A stretch of DNA of 55,270 nucleotides from Oscillospiraceae bacterium (GTDB taxonomy: Bacteria; Bacillota; Clostridia; Oscillospirales; CAG-272), in NCBI GenBank assembly GCA_015065385.1, contig SVQK01000096.1, positions 1 through 55,270 on the forward strand, given 5' to 3'. Position 1 is the stretch's first letter; the number at the start of each line of letters is the position of its first letter. The notes under the pieces are model-generated. The model ran no database searches. It was given only the letters and a program-made list of their open reading frames with translations, and had not been told where the DNA came from. Below are positions 42,639 through 52,592 of this stretch, in pieces. Made by a program: the position numbers and the translations under genes.

Positions 42639-44046
42639 ATGGAATTAGAACTGACCTTTGAGCGTACCGGCGGAGCAGTCGTACCCGCGGCGCTTTTCGG
42701 GTGCAATATCGAGCACACACGGTCGTGTCTGTTCGGCGGATTGTCCGCACAAATGCTGAGAAACCGGAAATTCACCGGCATCCCGTCCGCTAACTGCGGG
42801 TGCGCGGAGGGATGGCCTCCTTCCGCGGGATATGCGCGCCCCTCTTCTGTCCTCTCACAAAAAGACCAACGCGCACACGATGGGTTACGATGACAACGAT
42901 ATTTCCACAGACGACTTTATCGCGCTCTGCCGTGAGGTAGGAGCGGAACCGTTCATCACGATCAACCCGACATGGAATACGCCCGCGGAGAGCGGCGCAT
43001 GGGTCGAGTACTGCAACGGGGACACTTCGACTTCCTTCGGACGGATCCGGGCCGATCGCGGATTTGCTGAACCCTATAACGTCCGCCTGTGGTCCCTCGG
43101 CAACGAGTTTGGCCACGGACATATGGAAGGCGCAAACACGCCGGAGAGCTACGCCCGCCTTGCAGCGGAGCACGGAAAACGGATGCTCGCCGCGTCCCCC
43201 GATCTGCCGCTGGAGCTCTGTTCCTCGGGTCCCTATCCGAACGAGCAGTGGGTCGAGAGAAGCGCAAGGGCTCTTGCCTCCGTCGCGCGGACGGTTTCCC
43301 AGCACTACTACGGGTATGCCCCGCAATATACCGGGGCCGACTCCGACCGGGAAGAATACCTGCATTCGCTTTCGTCGGTGGAAAAGGTGCGCCGTTTTAT
43401 CCGGGAACTTCACCGCCAACTCACAACGGTGAAGGAAGACGTCCTCGTGGATCAGGATCTGCTTGTGTTTGTGGATTTGGCGGAAGGGCTGAGCCATCGT
43501 CAGACATTATCCGCGGACACACAGATTTCGATCTCTTTTGACGAGTGGAACGTCTGGAATGCATGGTATCGTCCGTCGAGCATTTCCGACGGTATCTATA
43601 CCGCGCTGTTCCTTCACATGCTGATGGAGGAATCCGGACCGTGCTCCGTCTCGATCGCCTGTCATTTTCAGGCGGTGAACGAAGGGTTGATTTCCGTCAC
43701 GCCGGAGGAAGGGGCAAAGCTCACCGCGGAGGGACAGATCTTCCGCGCCATGGCAAATCACGCGGGCGGGAAACTCCTTTCGATCTCTTCGAACGCCGCG
43801 GTTTCGGAAGGGGAGGACGGAACGGTGACCGCAACGGTTGTCAACGATTCGTGGGACGAGGAATTGACCGTCGTTCTGCCGGGTGCCTGCGAGTGCTCCG
43901 AGGGAGTGCTTTACACGGGGGAATCGGTTCTGCCTCCATCGCGGTTCGAGGAAACCGACGTCCGGAGCGAAGCCATATCCGGAAAAATCGTTCTTCCGCC
44001 GCACAGCGTTCTTCTCCTGCGTTCGACGGTTACGAGAAATATCTAA
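42639..44046 (+). pseudogene. GH51-like alpha-L-arabinofuranosidase with internal deletion
   Basis: The ATG at 42639 (GAGGAG upstream) starts MELELTFERTGGAVVPAALF, then GCNIEHTRSCLFGGLSAQML, a normal GH51-type head. After about 62 residues (NCGCAEGW) the frame fails and stops at 42893. In another frame from about 42850 the second half of the barrel continues: TMGYDDNDISTDDFIALCRE, VRLWSLGNEFGHGHMEG with the acid/base Glu, ISISFDEWNVWNAWY with the nucleophile Glu, and a complete C-terminal beta domain to 44046. A segment of roughly 150-250 residues is missing. Both catalytic Glu remain, but the barrel cannot close. It belongs to the arabinan/rhamnogalacturonan-type locus ahead. Confidence 0.75.
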
Positions 44047-44211
44047 ACGGTCACTTGTCATACAAGTGCAAGGAATACCTTCAAAGAGGCCATCTCCGGC
44101 GACTCAGGGGATTGTCTATGACAGGGAGAACGAATCGGATTCTATCGATCGCTTGGATCTCTGACAGGAAATCAGGACCGGCGGCAGGAGATGATGATAG
44201 AGGTGTACTAT

Positions 44212-46157
44212 ATGTTTGATAACAGTTCTTGGATATGGGCGTCTTCTTGCCCTGAACGCGATGAATACGCGGAATTCAGAGAAGACTTTGTTTTTGATGG
44301 AAATGATCTGAAATTCCGGATTTCCGCTGATTCCGATTATGCCGTCTATGTCAACGGTATTTATGCCGCATCCGGACAATACGGTGATTTTGAATACTGG
44401 AAAGTCGCGGATGAGATCGATCTGGCTCCTTTCTGTAAACAGGGAATCAACCCCTTGCTGTCGTTGTCTGGTATTGGGGAGAAGAAAATCTGTCCGTCTA
44501 CAGGCCTGGGAAAGCGGGTGTGATTTATGAGCTGTGCGCCGCGGCGGGTGAGGTAGTCCTCTCAAGCGGACAGTTGACGCGTTCCCGTATTTCTCTGGCG
44601 TACAAGAATCATTACAGAAAAGAAATCACGATGCAGTTGGGCAAGAGCTTTTTGTATGATGCGTCAAAGGAAGACAACTGGATGATCGGCGCGGCTGAGG
44701 ATTTCGTTTGCGGTACGGTAGTTGATAAGCCAAAACCCGTAATGATGCGCCCGATTGCAAAGCTTGTTGTCGGTTCCCCCGTTGAAACGAAAGTCTTGAA
44801 GAATGGCAATGATAAACGGTTCCTGATCGATCTGGGATGTGAATATGTCGGTTATATCGATGTGGATATCGAATCCGACATACCGCAGACGGTAGTGATC
44901 GCATTTGGAGAACACATTGCCGACGGATGTGTCAGACGGTTCATCACCGGCAGCGATTTCAGCGTCGAGGTCGGTGTGAAAAGCGGCAGAACCGTTTATA
45001 TGAATTCGTTCCGGCGTATTGCGGCGCGATATCTGGAAGTGTTTGCAGACTCTCCGGTGAAGATTCACCGCGTTTCTCTCCGCCCGACGGATTATCCGGT
45101 CAATGAAATCCGGTTCGACGCAGGATCTGAATTGCGGCGGAATATTTACCGCATCTGCGTGAACACCCTCCGCCTCTGCATGCACGATCATTATGAAGAC
45201 TGCCCCTGGCGAGAACAGGCGCTGTACGCTATGGACAGCCGCAATCAGATGCTTTGCGGTTATTATGCGTTCGGCGAAACAGTGTTCCCCCGCTCATCTC
45301 TGCAGCTGATGTCAAAGGATACCCGATACGATCATCTTCTGACCATAACGGTTCCGTGCGGAATGGATCTTTGTATCCCGTCGTTCTCCATGCACTATAT
45401 TACCGCTGTCCGAGAGTATTATCAATATTCACACGACCTTTCTCTGCTTGCGGAGGTCTGGGATAAAGTGCAAAGCATTACGGACGCAATGATTGGGAAC
45501 ATGGGGGACGGAATGTACCGTACCTTTGCCGGAGGCGGACATTGGAACTATTATGAAAGCGGCATTTCCGGCCCTTTCGGCGGTGACAGGGAACCGTCTT
45601 CTGATCTGATCGGAAACTGCCTGTTGGTTCTTTGCATGGAGAACATGGCCCAGATCGCCGAATGGCTGGGTTACAACGGAACGCGCTATACCGAGCTTGC
45701 CGCACAGGTCAGAGATGCGGTCAACAAAACCTTTTACGATCCAAAAAGCGGTTTGTATGTTTATCGGACCGATGACCGCCGCCTGACAGTGCTTGGCAAC
45801 AGTCTTGCGATACTGTGCAGAGCCGCCGAAGGGGAATGCGCGGAAAGAATCGCCCAAAGGATCGCCGAGGATGCTCCTTGTCTTCAGCCTACCACGCTGA
45901 GTATGGCATGCTTCAAATACGACGCGCTCCTGATGGTGAATCGTGACAAATACGCCGATACGATTCTCAAAACCATAGAGGATCAGTATTCGGTTATGTT
46001 GGATGCGGGTTCAACAACAGTCTGGGAAGATTATCTCGGTGAGAGTGCCTATGACGGCAAGGGAAGTCTTTGCCATGGATGGAGCGCGCTTCCGGTGTAT
46101 TACTTCCATCTTTTGTGCGGATCGAAAGAACAGGCAGCGGTACAGGAGGGAGCTTGA
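44212..46157 (+). pseudogene. GH78-like alpha-L-rhamnosidase, one-base frameshift
   Basis: The start at 44212 has AGAGG eight bases before it. Residues up to NPLL (44460) are in one frame; from there the protein continues in the next frame (VVWYWGEENLSVYRPGKAGV, reading through to the stop at 46157). Adding one base near 44460 restores a single protein of about 648 residues. GH78 landmarks: FRRIAARYLEVF, the catalytic barrel DHYEDCPWREQALYAMDSRN (with the Asp/Glu acid pair), YYQYSHDLSLLAEVWDKVQS, YESGISGPFGGD and a C-terminal beta domain (GSTTVWEDYLGESAYDGKGS). There is no slippery sequence for programmed shifting. It would release L-rhamnose. A sequencing error in the CCCC-rich spot is possible. 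Confidence 0.78.
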
Positions 46158-46254
46158 AACAGAATGGAACGGAAACGCGGTGCTCGCAGAAATCGATCCC
46201 GCCAGCAATGCCGCATTCATTCGCTCCGGGCTGTATTTTTCTCACCCTGAGGGA

Positions 46255-46283
46255 TTGTAAAGAATTGCGGAGTGTGGTATAAT
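46255..46283 (+). promoter_or_regulatory. Promoter of solute-binding gene E
   Basis: TTGTAA (46255-46260) and TATAAT (46278-46283), 17 bases apart. The -10 is preceded by GTGTGG, close to the CGTGG seen in front of genes B and C. Confidence 0.6.
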
Positions 46284-46320
46284 ACTTTCCAGTGCATCCC
46301 GGCGAAAGGATATCTCAAAA

Positions 46321-47778
46321 ATGAAAAAGACTCTATGCTTCATCCTCACACTGTTCCTGCTGCTGCCGCTCTTTGCTGCCTGCGGTGAAAGCCAGGAAAA
46401 CACCGATGTGTCAAACAATTCTCCTTCCGGAAACGATATTCAGAATCCCTCTGCCGAAACGGAGCCGGAAACGGAAGAGGATCCGCTCTCCGACGGTCTG
46501 CCGGATACCGACCTCGGTGGGTACGATTTCCGTATTTATTCCATGCTCTGGACCGACGGCGTGGAAACAGCGGCGCGCATGATTTCGGATGAGTTCACGG
46601 GCGACGCCATCAACGACGCCCTGAGAGAATCCACTCTGAGCGTGGAAGACCGTTTCAACTGTACGATCCGCATGATCGAAGGCGGCGACGTCTGGCATAT
46701 CGCCGCGAACGTTACGAACAGCATTCAGGCCGGAGACGATGCTTTTGAGATCGTCGGCGGGCACGACGGAACCATGAGAGAACTGATGAACACGGGACTG
46801 TTCTACAATATCAAGAAAGTCCCGCAGTTCAACTTTGACAAGCCCTGGTGGGGGCCATCAAAGGTGCTGGAAATTAACGGGAAGATGTATCTCGCTTCCT
46901 CCTACCTCTCCTATACGGGTTTGCACTGGACGAGAGCTCTGATGACCAACAAGCGCATTTTCGAAGATCTCAGCATGGAAATTCCCTATGAAACGGTGCG
47001 CGAGGGGACATGGACGTTCGACAAGATGATCGCCATGACGGAGAATACCTACGTTGACCTCAACGGAAACGGGAAAAAGGACATAAAGGATCAGATCGGG
47101 CTCTGCACCGGCGTCGAAACGTTTTACTGTTTGCAGGAATCGCTGGACATTTCCCCCTACCACAGGAACAATGACGGAACCATTGCGATGGATTTCGACA
47201 TTGAGCGCATGGATTCCGTCGTGAACAAGCTCCGCGACCTCAACAAGACGGACGGCTTCACCTACAAGAGCGATTCCGCTTTTACCTCCGAGATTTTCAA
47301 GACCGACGTGTCCATGATGGTCCTCGGACAGATCGCGGACGCCTATGAGGTTTACCGCGACTGCGAATTCCCCTACGGCTTCCTGCCCTGCCCGAAGTAC
47401 GACGAAAACCAGAAAAACTATATCAGCGGCTGTACCGATCTGCCGTGGGCGATCCCGAAGACCGTGACGCAGATCGATATCATCGGCACTGTTGTGGAGG
47501 CTCTTTCCGCGAAGAATTACGCGGGGGTCCTTCCGGTCTATTTCGAGACGGTTATGAAGGCCCGGATCGCGGATTCTCCCGATGATGCCGAAATGCTCCA
47601 GATCATTGCCGACGGGCGCACGATTTCCTTTGCGATGCAGTATGGACTGGAGTATTACAACACTCTGAAAGAACTCATCGTCGGCAGAAAAGAAGTGGCG
47701 TCCTACTATCAGGGAAAAGCGGAGGGCGCTCAGAGTAAACTGGATACGCTGATCGAATCGTTTGACGAATGGGCTTGA
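46321..47778 (+). CDS. Extracellular solute-binding lipoprotein (copy E)
   Basis: 485 residues with the lipobox FAACGES (cysteine 21). Landmarks: FTGDAINDALRESTLSVEDR, FDKPWWGPSKVLEINGKMYL, the calcium-type loop VDLNGNGKKDIKDQIG near residue 245, YGFLPCPKYDENQKNYISGC and an acidic helical C-terminus. It binds an unknown sugar outside the cell. The GH43-like gene starts 10 bp downstream, so the two are translated from one message and the ligand may be an arabinose- or xylose-containing oligosaccharide. There is no permease gene. Confidence 0.87.
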   Translation: MKKTLCFILTLFLLLPLFAACGESQENTDVSNNSPSGNDIQNPSAETEPETEEDPLSDGLPDTDLGGYDFRIYSMLWTDGVETAARMISDEFTGDAINDALRESTLSVEDRFNCTIRMIEGGDVWHIAANVTNSIQAGDDAFEIVGGHDGTMRELMNTGLFYNIKKVPQFNFDKPWWGPSKVLEINGKMYLASSYLSYTGLHWTRALMTNKRIFEDLSMEIPYETVREGTWTFDKMIAMTENTYVDLNGNGKKDIKDQIGLCTGVETFYCLQESLDISPYHRNNDGTIAMDFDIERMDSVVNKLRDLNKTDGFTYKSDSAFTSEIFKTDVSMMVLGQIADAYEVYRDCEFPYGFLPCPKYDENQKNYISGCTDLPWAIPKTVTQIDIIGTVVEALSAKNYAGVLPVYFETVMKARIADSPDDAEMLQIIADGRTISFAMQYGLEYYNTLKELIVGRKEVASYYQGKAEGAQSKLDTLIESFDEWA

Positions 47779-47788
47779 GGAGAACTAT

Positions 47789-49027
47789 ATGAGAATCATT
47801 CCGAATCAGGGCGTATGCGACCCGCATGTACATATTTACAATGGAAAAGCTTACATGTTTTCCACCCACGACCGCGGGCCGGGTCAGCCGATCTTCCGCA
47901 TGGACGACTGGAGAATCTACTCCTCCGACGATCTTTTGAACTGGAAACTCGAATACACCTTCCATCCGGAGGAAACCTTTCTCGGGAAATGCGAGGAGTG
48001 CTACGCCACGGACGCCGCGGAGAGAAACGGGAAATACTACTTTTATTTCTCGCAGGCGCAGTCCTGCATCGGCGTCGCGGTGAGCGAAAACGGCCCGGCA
48101 GGTCCTTACCGGGACGCGCTGGGGAAGCCGCTGATCCCGCCCCATATGGTGGACACCTACTGCTACGACCCGACGGTCTTCATCGATGACGACGAGGCGA
48201 AAACGCCATACCTACTCTTCGGGTTTACGGTGATCGGCAAGAGATATTACATCGCCCGGCTGAACGAGGACATGATCTCGCTTGCGGAAGAGCCGCGTCC
48301 CATCGAGATCGTGAACACCTGGGAGAACGACGCCTGTTGGGTCACGAAACGGAACGGGATTTACTATCTGAACAGTCACGAATCCGACTACGCGACATCG
48401 GACAATATCTACGGCCCGTACACCTACCGCGGACGGTTCTGGAGCGACGCCTATTCCGATCACGGGACGTTCTTCACCTATCACAACCAGACCTATTTCA
48501 CCTACGGCGTGCCGGAAAACTGGGGCGAGGAGCCGGTCGATCGCTTCTACCGGACGACGAAGATCATCTACGCGCATTACCGGGACAACGGCGAGATCGT
48601 CGCGGATCCTTTCATCAAGAAAGCGGGCGTCGCTCAGTATGACGCGCGGTGGGACGAGATCAAAAGCGTCTGGTATTTCGCCGCGTCGGATGAGCTTTAC
48701 AAGAAGGAGACTGCGGACGGCTTTGAAATGCGGGGCATCCGGGACGGATCGTATCTCTACTACCCCAACATTGCAGGCATGCGTCAGAACGCCCTTCTTC
48801 ACATTTCCGGGAGACCGGTACCCGGAAGCGCATGCTCGATTGAAATCCGGGAGAACAGCCCCTTCGGCCCGGTGCTCGGATTCTGCAAGGTTACAGATGA
48901 ATCCGGTGAAATCCTGTGCCGCCTTGAAAACAGCTATGGAACCCATAATCTCTGCTTCGTCTTCAGAGGGGAAGGTGAGGAACTGCTCCGCTTCTCCGGA
49001 TTTCATTTCGAGCCGGTTAAGGATTGA
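47789..49027 (+). CDS. GH43-like glycoside hydrolase (arabinofuranosidase/xylosidase type)
   Basis: 412 residues from the ATG at 47789, preceded by GAGGAG. It is a five-bladed beta-propeller of GH43 type: GVCDPHVHIYNGKAYMFSTH with the catalytic base Asp in CDPH, TYCYDPTVFIDDDEAKTPYL (the pKa-modulating Asp), NTWENDACWVTKRNGIYYLN (candidate acid Glu) and SDYATSDNIYGPYTYRGRFW. A C-terminal beta module (from about 325) resembles CBM6. There is no signal peptide, so it acts on imported oligosaccharides. Family members release arabinose or xylose; which one is not decided. Confidence 0.85.
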   Translation: MRIIPNQGVCDPHVHIYNGKAYMFSTHDRGPGQPIFRMDDWRIYSSDDLLNWKLEYTFHPEETFLGKCEECYATDAAERNGKYYFYFSQAQSCIGVAVSENGPAGPYRDALGKPLIPPHMVDTYCYDPTVFIDDDEAKTPYLLFGFTVIGKRYYIARLNEDMISLAEEPRPIEIVNTWENDACWVTKRNGIYYLNSHESDYATSDNIYGPYTYRGRFWSDAYSDHGTFFTYHNQTYFTYGVPENWGEEPVDRFYRTTKIIYAHYRDNGEIVADPFIKKAGVAQYDARWDEIKSVWYFAASDELYKKETADGFEMRGIRDGSYLYYPNIAGMRQNALLHISGRPVPGSACSIEIRENSPFGPVLGFCKVTDESGEILCRLENSYGTHNLCFVFRGEGEELLRFSGFHFEPVKD

Positions 49028-49081
49028 GCGTTGCTGATGTAAGATCGAATGAGCGGCAGTGCCATAGCAGCCGGAGTTCCC

Positions 49082-49228
49082 ATGGAAAACAGCCTGTTTT
49101 TCGTCCCGATCGATCTGCTCACCCCCTCCCAGCTATATATCGGCGAAGATAAGCTTGCGGCAGTTCGCGCTTGGTTCGATCCTGACGATCTCACCTGTGC
49201 AGCCGCGGCTTATCTCGCCGGAGAATGA
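49082..49228 (+). pseudogene. Short remnant of a clostridial protein with an internal gap
   Basis: 48 codons: MENSLFFVPIDLLTPSQLYI, then GEDKLAAVRAWFDPDDL, then TCAAAAYLAGE. From memory, a family of Clostridia starts this way and continues after a DGHTRA-type segment to AAYLAG; here the piece between is missing. This is a low-confidence recollection. The remaining 49028-49360 gap (333 bp) shows nothing else. Confidence 0.35.
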
Positions 49229-49360
49229 GGGCATGAATCAGATCATCCGTTCATTTGGATATAAAAGACTTTCTGAATGAATCGGTCTGCTGCCGGGCTC
49301 GCCAATAACAGCCGGGCATGGTGTTCACTTCACACCGGCCGGCTCCGGTCGTTGAGGGGA

Positions 49361-50221
49361 TCACGCTCGATGGAGCGAACGCCGCTTCTTTACGGGAATC
49401 AGCATCCTTGTCTCCGCTCTGTATCCGTCCCAGCCTTTCTTTTGTGACTGTCGTTTATCCGCCATCGGAATGCTGATGAAAAGAAACATCAGATGGTTTA
49501 TGACCGCTCCGGCAAGGCAGAAGACGGAGCCCCCTGACGCAACGAAGGACAGTCCGACGCCCCACCACATGAGGATCTCTCCGAGGTAATTGGGATGTCG
49601 CGCGTACTTCCACAGGCCATCCCGGATCAAGCCTCCCGTGCCGCGTCTGCGGAAGCGGTGCATTTCATAATCTGCGACTCCTTGAAGGATAACGGCAAAA
49701 AGGCAGATCAGGAGGCAGACGAAGGAGAGCAGAGTCCCCGTTCTCTCCTCGTGGATCGCCACGACCGCAGGCAGAATGCATGCATATACCACAAGGGTCG
49801 GAAAAAGGTGGATTCCAAAAAGGTTTACTATCGGATAGAACGACCCGGTTTTCTCTCGGAGCATCTGATACCGCCAGTCTTCATATTTTGGACCGTGGAA
49901 GGTATAAGCCCAGTTTGCAGTCAGGCGCAGTCCCCAGATCCAAACCACAAAAAGGAGGGGGAGGGTGTAAGCAGTCAGTCTTGACGTGAGCGCGAATCCG
50001 GTGAGGATTATGATTGGGGCGACGCTCCAATAGGGGTCATAAACGGATGCGTTCCGAAAGATCACACTGAAAAAAAAGACGAATACGGTGGCGCAGACAT
50101 CCGCGATCAGGAGACTGATCCGATAGTCAAACGGAAGCGCGAGATAAATTGCGACGCCGCATACCGTTGCGGCAGCGTAAACCGTGCAGATCATGCCAAA
50201 TGATGTCAGCCTTGTCTTCAT
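49361..50221 (-). CDS. DUF1295 / steroid 5-alpha-reductase-like membrane protein
   Basis: 286 residues with about seven membrane helices. The DUF1295 signature is clear: FRNASVYDPYWSVAPIIILT, LTANWAYTFHGPKYEDWRYQ, DYEMHRFRRRGTGGLIRDGL and WKYARHPNYLGEILMWWGVG, the region resembling the isoprenylcysteine methyltransferase/5-alpha reductase cofactor site. Members are membrane oxidoreductases or methyltransferases of unknown substrate. A consensus promoter lies at 50266. Its neighbours give no functional hint. Confidence 0.88.
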   Translation of the reverse strand: MKTRLTSFGMICTVYAAATVCGVAIYLALPFDYRISLLIADVCATVFVFFFSVIFRNASVYDPYWSVAPIIILTGFALTSRLTAYTLPLLFVVWIWGLRLTANWAYTFHGPKYEDWRYQMLREKTGSFYPIVNLFGIHLFPTLVVYACILPAVVAIHEERTGTLLSFVCLLICLFAVILQGVADYEMHRFRRRGTGGLIRDGLWKYARHPNYLGEILMWWGVGLSFVASGGSVFCLAGAVINHLMFLFISIPMADKRQSQKKGWDGYRAETRMLIPVKKRRSLHRA

Positions 50222-50265
50222 GGGAAAGGATTCTCCAAGTTGTGTGTCTGATGGTGTCAGGCTTC

Positions 50266-50294
50266 ATTATACACCGTATTGCAAGGGAAATCAA
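50266..50294 (-). promoter_or_regulatory. Promoter of the DUF1295 gene
   Basis: On the minus strand TTGATT (50289-50294) and TATAAT (50266-50271), 17 bases apart. Confidence 0.65.
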
Positions 50295-50395
50295 GGGCGG
50301 AGCGGATTTCTTGTCGGAATGCGGATCAACAAAATACACCGATCTCAGGGAACGAGATTGGACCGGTATGTGGGATTGACGTATAAAGAGGGAAG

Positions 50396-50424
50396 AGCTC
50401 AGCGCAAAACGCCGGGCTTTTTTC
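50396..50424 (+). terminator. Intrinsic terminator abutting the next promoter
   Basis: AGCTCAGCG (50396-50404) pairs with CGCCGGGCT (50410-50418), one A-C mismatch, followed by a T run. The next promoter's -35 box starts three bases later. Confidence 0.6.
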
Positions 50425-50426
50425 TG

Positions 50427-50455
50427 TTGACACCGCGCCTTTTTTACGGTATAAT
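50427..50455 (+). promoter_or_regulatory. Promoter of the GH36 gene
   Basis: TTGACA (50427-50432) and TATAAT (50450-50455), 17 bases apart: full consensus. Confidence 0.8.
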
Positions 50456-50544
50456 CATTCCGGAGGCAGCCTGTCTTCTGCCGGATGCAAAACACCGGGA
50501 TACCGGATCTGTCTGCGGACATGATTCATAATCAGGAGTCACTT

Positions 50545-52578
50545 ATGAAAAGAAATTACGAAAACCCGGAGGCTACATCCCGATTCTGCAATATGATGGA
50601 GCACACGGAAGCTTTCCCTTTCTCTTTTGAAGCGGACGGAATTCCATACCGCGGATTCGGAGAGCCCCTCACCCTTCTGACCCGTGAAAAGCGTGAACTG
50701 GGCGAGAAAACCGAGTGGTCCTTCTCATGGAAACTCTGCGATACGCTGACGGTCGTTCTGAAAGCCGCTCATTATCGGGATTTCGGCGCGAGCGAATGGA
50801 CGGTACGGTTTTCAAACCCTGGGGACAGAATGAGCCCGGTGATTTCCGCTCCTGAGACCGTTCTGACAATCCCCGGGAAATATCCGCAGCTGAAAGGGAT
50901 TTTAGGCGACCACGTTTCGTCGTACCGTCCCTACTGCCTGAATCCTGCGGACGCGCCCGTGGTGTTCGAATCCAACAGCGGACGCGCGACCCACGTCAAT
51001 TTCCCCTATTTCAATCTGGAGTGTGGAGACGGCGGCGTCATGCTGGCCATCGGATGGGCGGGAACGTGGACGGCGGATTTCCGCTCGGACGGAGAAAATA
51101 CCCGTGTCATGCTCCGGTCAGTCAACAATCTCCGGACGCGTCTGAAGCCCGGCGAGGAGATCCGCACCGCCCTGTTCGTCACAGTTCCCTATACGGTGCG
51201 GGATGAGAACTGGGCTGCGAATACCTGGCGCGCCTGGTTCATGAAGTACAATCTTCCGAAAGCGGACGGCGCGGGAACGCCTCTCGAACCGTTTTCCACC
51301 TGCTGTCTGGCCGGGGATACCGGTCTTCCCAACTCGGACGGCTCCATCTCCGAGCGTCACTTTACATGGCGTCGCAGTCTGGAGAAGATGATCGCGGAAG
51401 ATGTCAAGGTAGATTTCCGCTGGATGGACGCCGGGTGGTACGCCGCACCGGACAACTCCTCGCCCGAGAGCGACTGGTGGGGAACTGTCGGCACATGGAC
51501 ATTCGACCCCGCGAAATGGCCGGGGGATACCTTCCGCGAATCCACGGACTTCGCAAGGAAGCACGGCATGAAGACCCTCTTGTGGTTTGAGCCGGAGCGG
51601 GTAACGGATCCGGAGAATCTGGCGAAGAACTATGGATACGATGTGCGCTGGGCGATTCGGCGGGAGGGCGTCGGTTCCGTATCGAACAACATCGGCGATC
51701 CGGACTGTTACCGATGGACAGTCGGAAAGGTGACGGACACCCTCCGGAAGAACCGGGTGGAGATGTACCGGGAGGACAACAACAGCGACCCTGCCGGACT
51801 GTGGCGGCATCTGGACGCGCTCGAAGGCGAGGATAGGGCCGGCATTACCGAGTGTAAATTCATCGACGCCCATTACCGGATGTGGGACGACATCATCGCG
51901 TGCACGACCTCCTTCGGCGGATGCGGCTTCGTGGACTCCTGTGCGTCGGGCGGAGGACGGAACGATCTGGAATCCATGCGGCGGGGAGTGCCTCTGCTGC
52001 GGAGCGACGCGGATCGGACTTGGACGTCCCTGCGCCTTTCCATGACGTGGGGGTTCAACCGCTGGATCCCCTTCTGCGGTGCGTCAACTAAGGAATCGGC
52101 CGGACAGTTGGAGGGGGGGAAAACCTCGGACGGTTATATCTGGCGGGCCTCCTATCTGCCGATTTTGAATGTTTCCTCCTCCTTCGTCATGAATCCGGAT
52201 CAGGATTTCTCGCCTCTGCGTGAGGGAATCCGGGAGTGGAAGAGCATCCGGAACTATCTTCTGGGGGAATTCTATCCGCTGACTCCCTGGCACGCGGAGC
52301 ATGAAAAAACCGGGTTCACAGCTTTTGCGTACTTTGATCCTGACACAGAAGAGGGCGTGATTCTCGCCTTCCGGCAGGAGGACTGTGAAGAGGATACGCT
52401 GACCATTTGCCTGCCGTTCGCAGGAGAAGGGAACGGATGGATCCTGAAGGATGACGATACGGGTGAAGAGATCTGCATGAGCGAGGACGAGGCAAAGAAA
52501 GGTTTTGTCCTGCGGTTCGAGCACAGACGTCAGGCGCGGCTGCTCCGGGTGGGGCGCTGTGACGGGACGGCGGAATGA
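50545..52578 (+). CDS. Alpha-galactosidase, GH36
   Basis: 677 residues from the ATG at 50545 (AGGAG seven bases upstream). The N-terminal beta-sandwich (about 1-230) has FESNSGRATHVNFPYFNLEC. The barrel carries VDFRWMDAGWYAAPDNSSPE, MKTLLWFEPERVTDPENLAK, the nucleophile Asp region RVEMYREDNNSDPAG (near 408, replacing the usual KWDMNR) and the acid/base Asp in FVDSCASGGGRNDLESMRRG (near 464). A C-terminal beta domain ends it. No signal peptide; it would split alpha-1,6-galactosides such as melibiose or raffinose in the cytoplasm. The nucleophile segment is atypical, so another alpha-linked substrate is possible. Confidence 0.85.
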   Translation: MKRNYENPEATSRFCNMMEHTEAFPFSFEADGIPYRGFGEPLTLLTREKRELGEKTEWSFSWKLCDTLTVVLKAAHYRDFGASEWTVRFSNPGDRMSPVISAPETVLTIPGKYPQLKGILGDHVSSYRPYCLNPADAPVVFESNSGRATHVNFPYFNLECGDGGVMLAIGWAGTWTADFRSDGENTRVMLRSVNNLRTRLKPGEEIRTALFVTVPYTVRDENWAANTWRAWFMKYNLPKADGAGTPLEPFSTCCLAGDTGLPNSDGSISERHFTWRRSLEKMIAEDVKVDFRWMDAGWYAAPDNSSPESDWWGTVGTWTFDPAKWPGDTFRESTDFARKHGMKTLLWFEPERVTDPENLAKNYGYDVRWAIRREGVGSVSNNIGDPDCYRWTVGKVTDTLRKNRVEMYREDNNSDPAGLWRHLDALEGEDRAGITECKFIDAHYRMWDDIIACTTSFGGCGFVDSCASGGGRNDLESMRRGVPLLRSDADRTWTSLRLSMTWGFNRWIPFCGASTKESAGQLEGGKTSDGYIWRASYLPILNVSSSFVMNPDQDFSPLREGIREWKSIRNYLLGEFYPLTPWHAEHEKTGFTAFAYFDPDTEEGVILAFRQEDCEEDTLTICLPFAGEGNGWILKDDDTGEEICMSEDEAKKGFVLRFEHRRQARLLRVGRCDGTAE

Positions 52579-52592
52579 GAGGTATCGGGAAG

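Noticed and set aside
44440-44525. Programmed ribosomal frameshift in the GH78 gene
   Set aside because: No slippery heptamer of the X-XXY-YYZ type, no upstream ribosome-like stimulator and no clear downstream stem-loop.
46158-46260. A coding tail after GH78 (WNGNAVLAEIDPASNAAFIR)
   Set aside because: It reads plausibly but has no start, overlaps the GH78 end in another frame and runs into the promoter of gene E. Too short to call a remnant with confidence.
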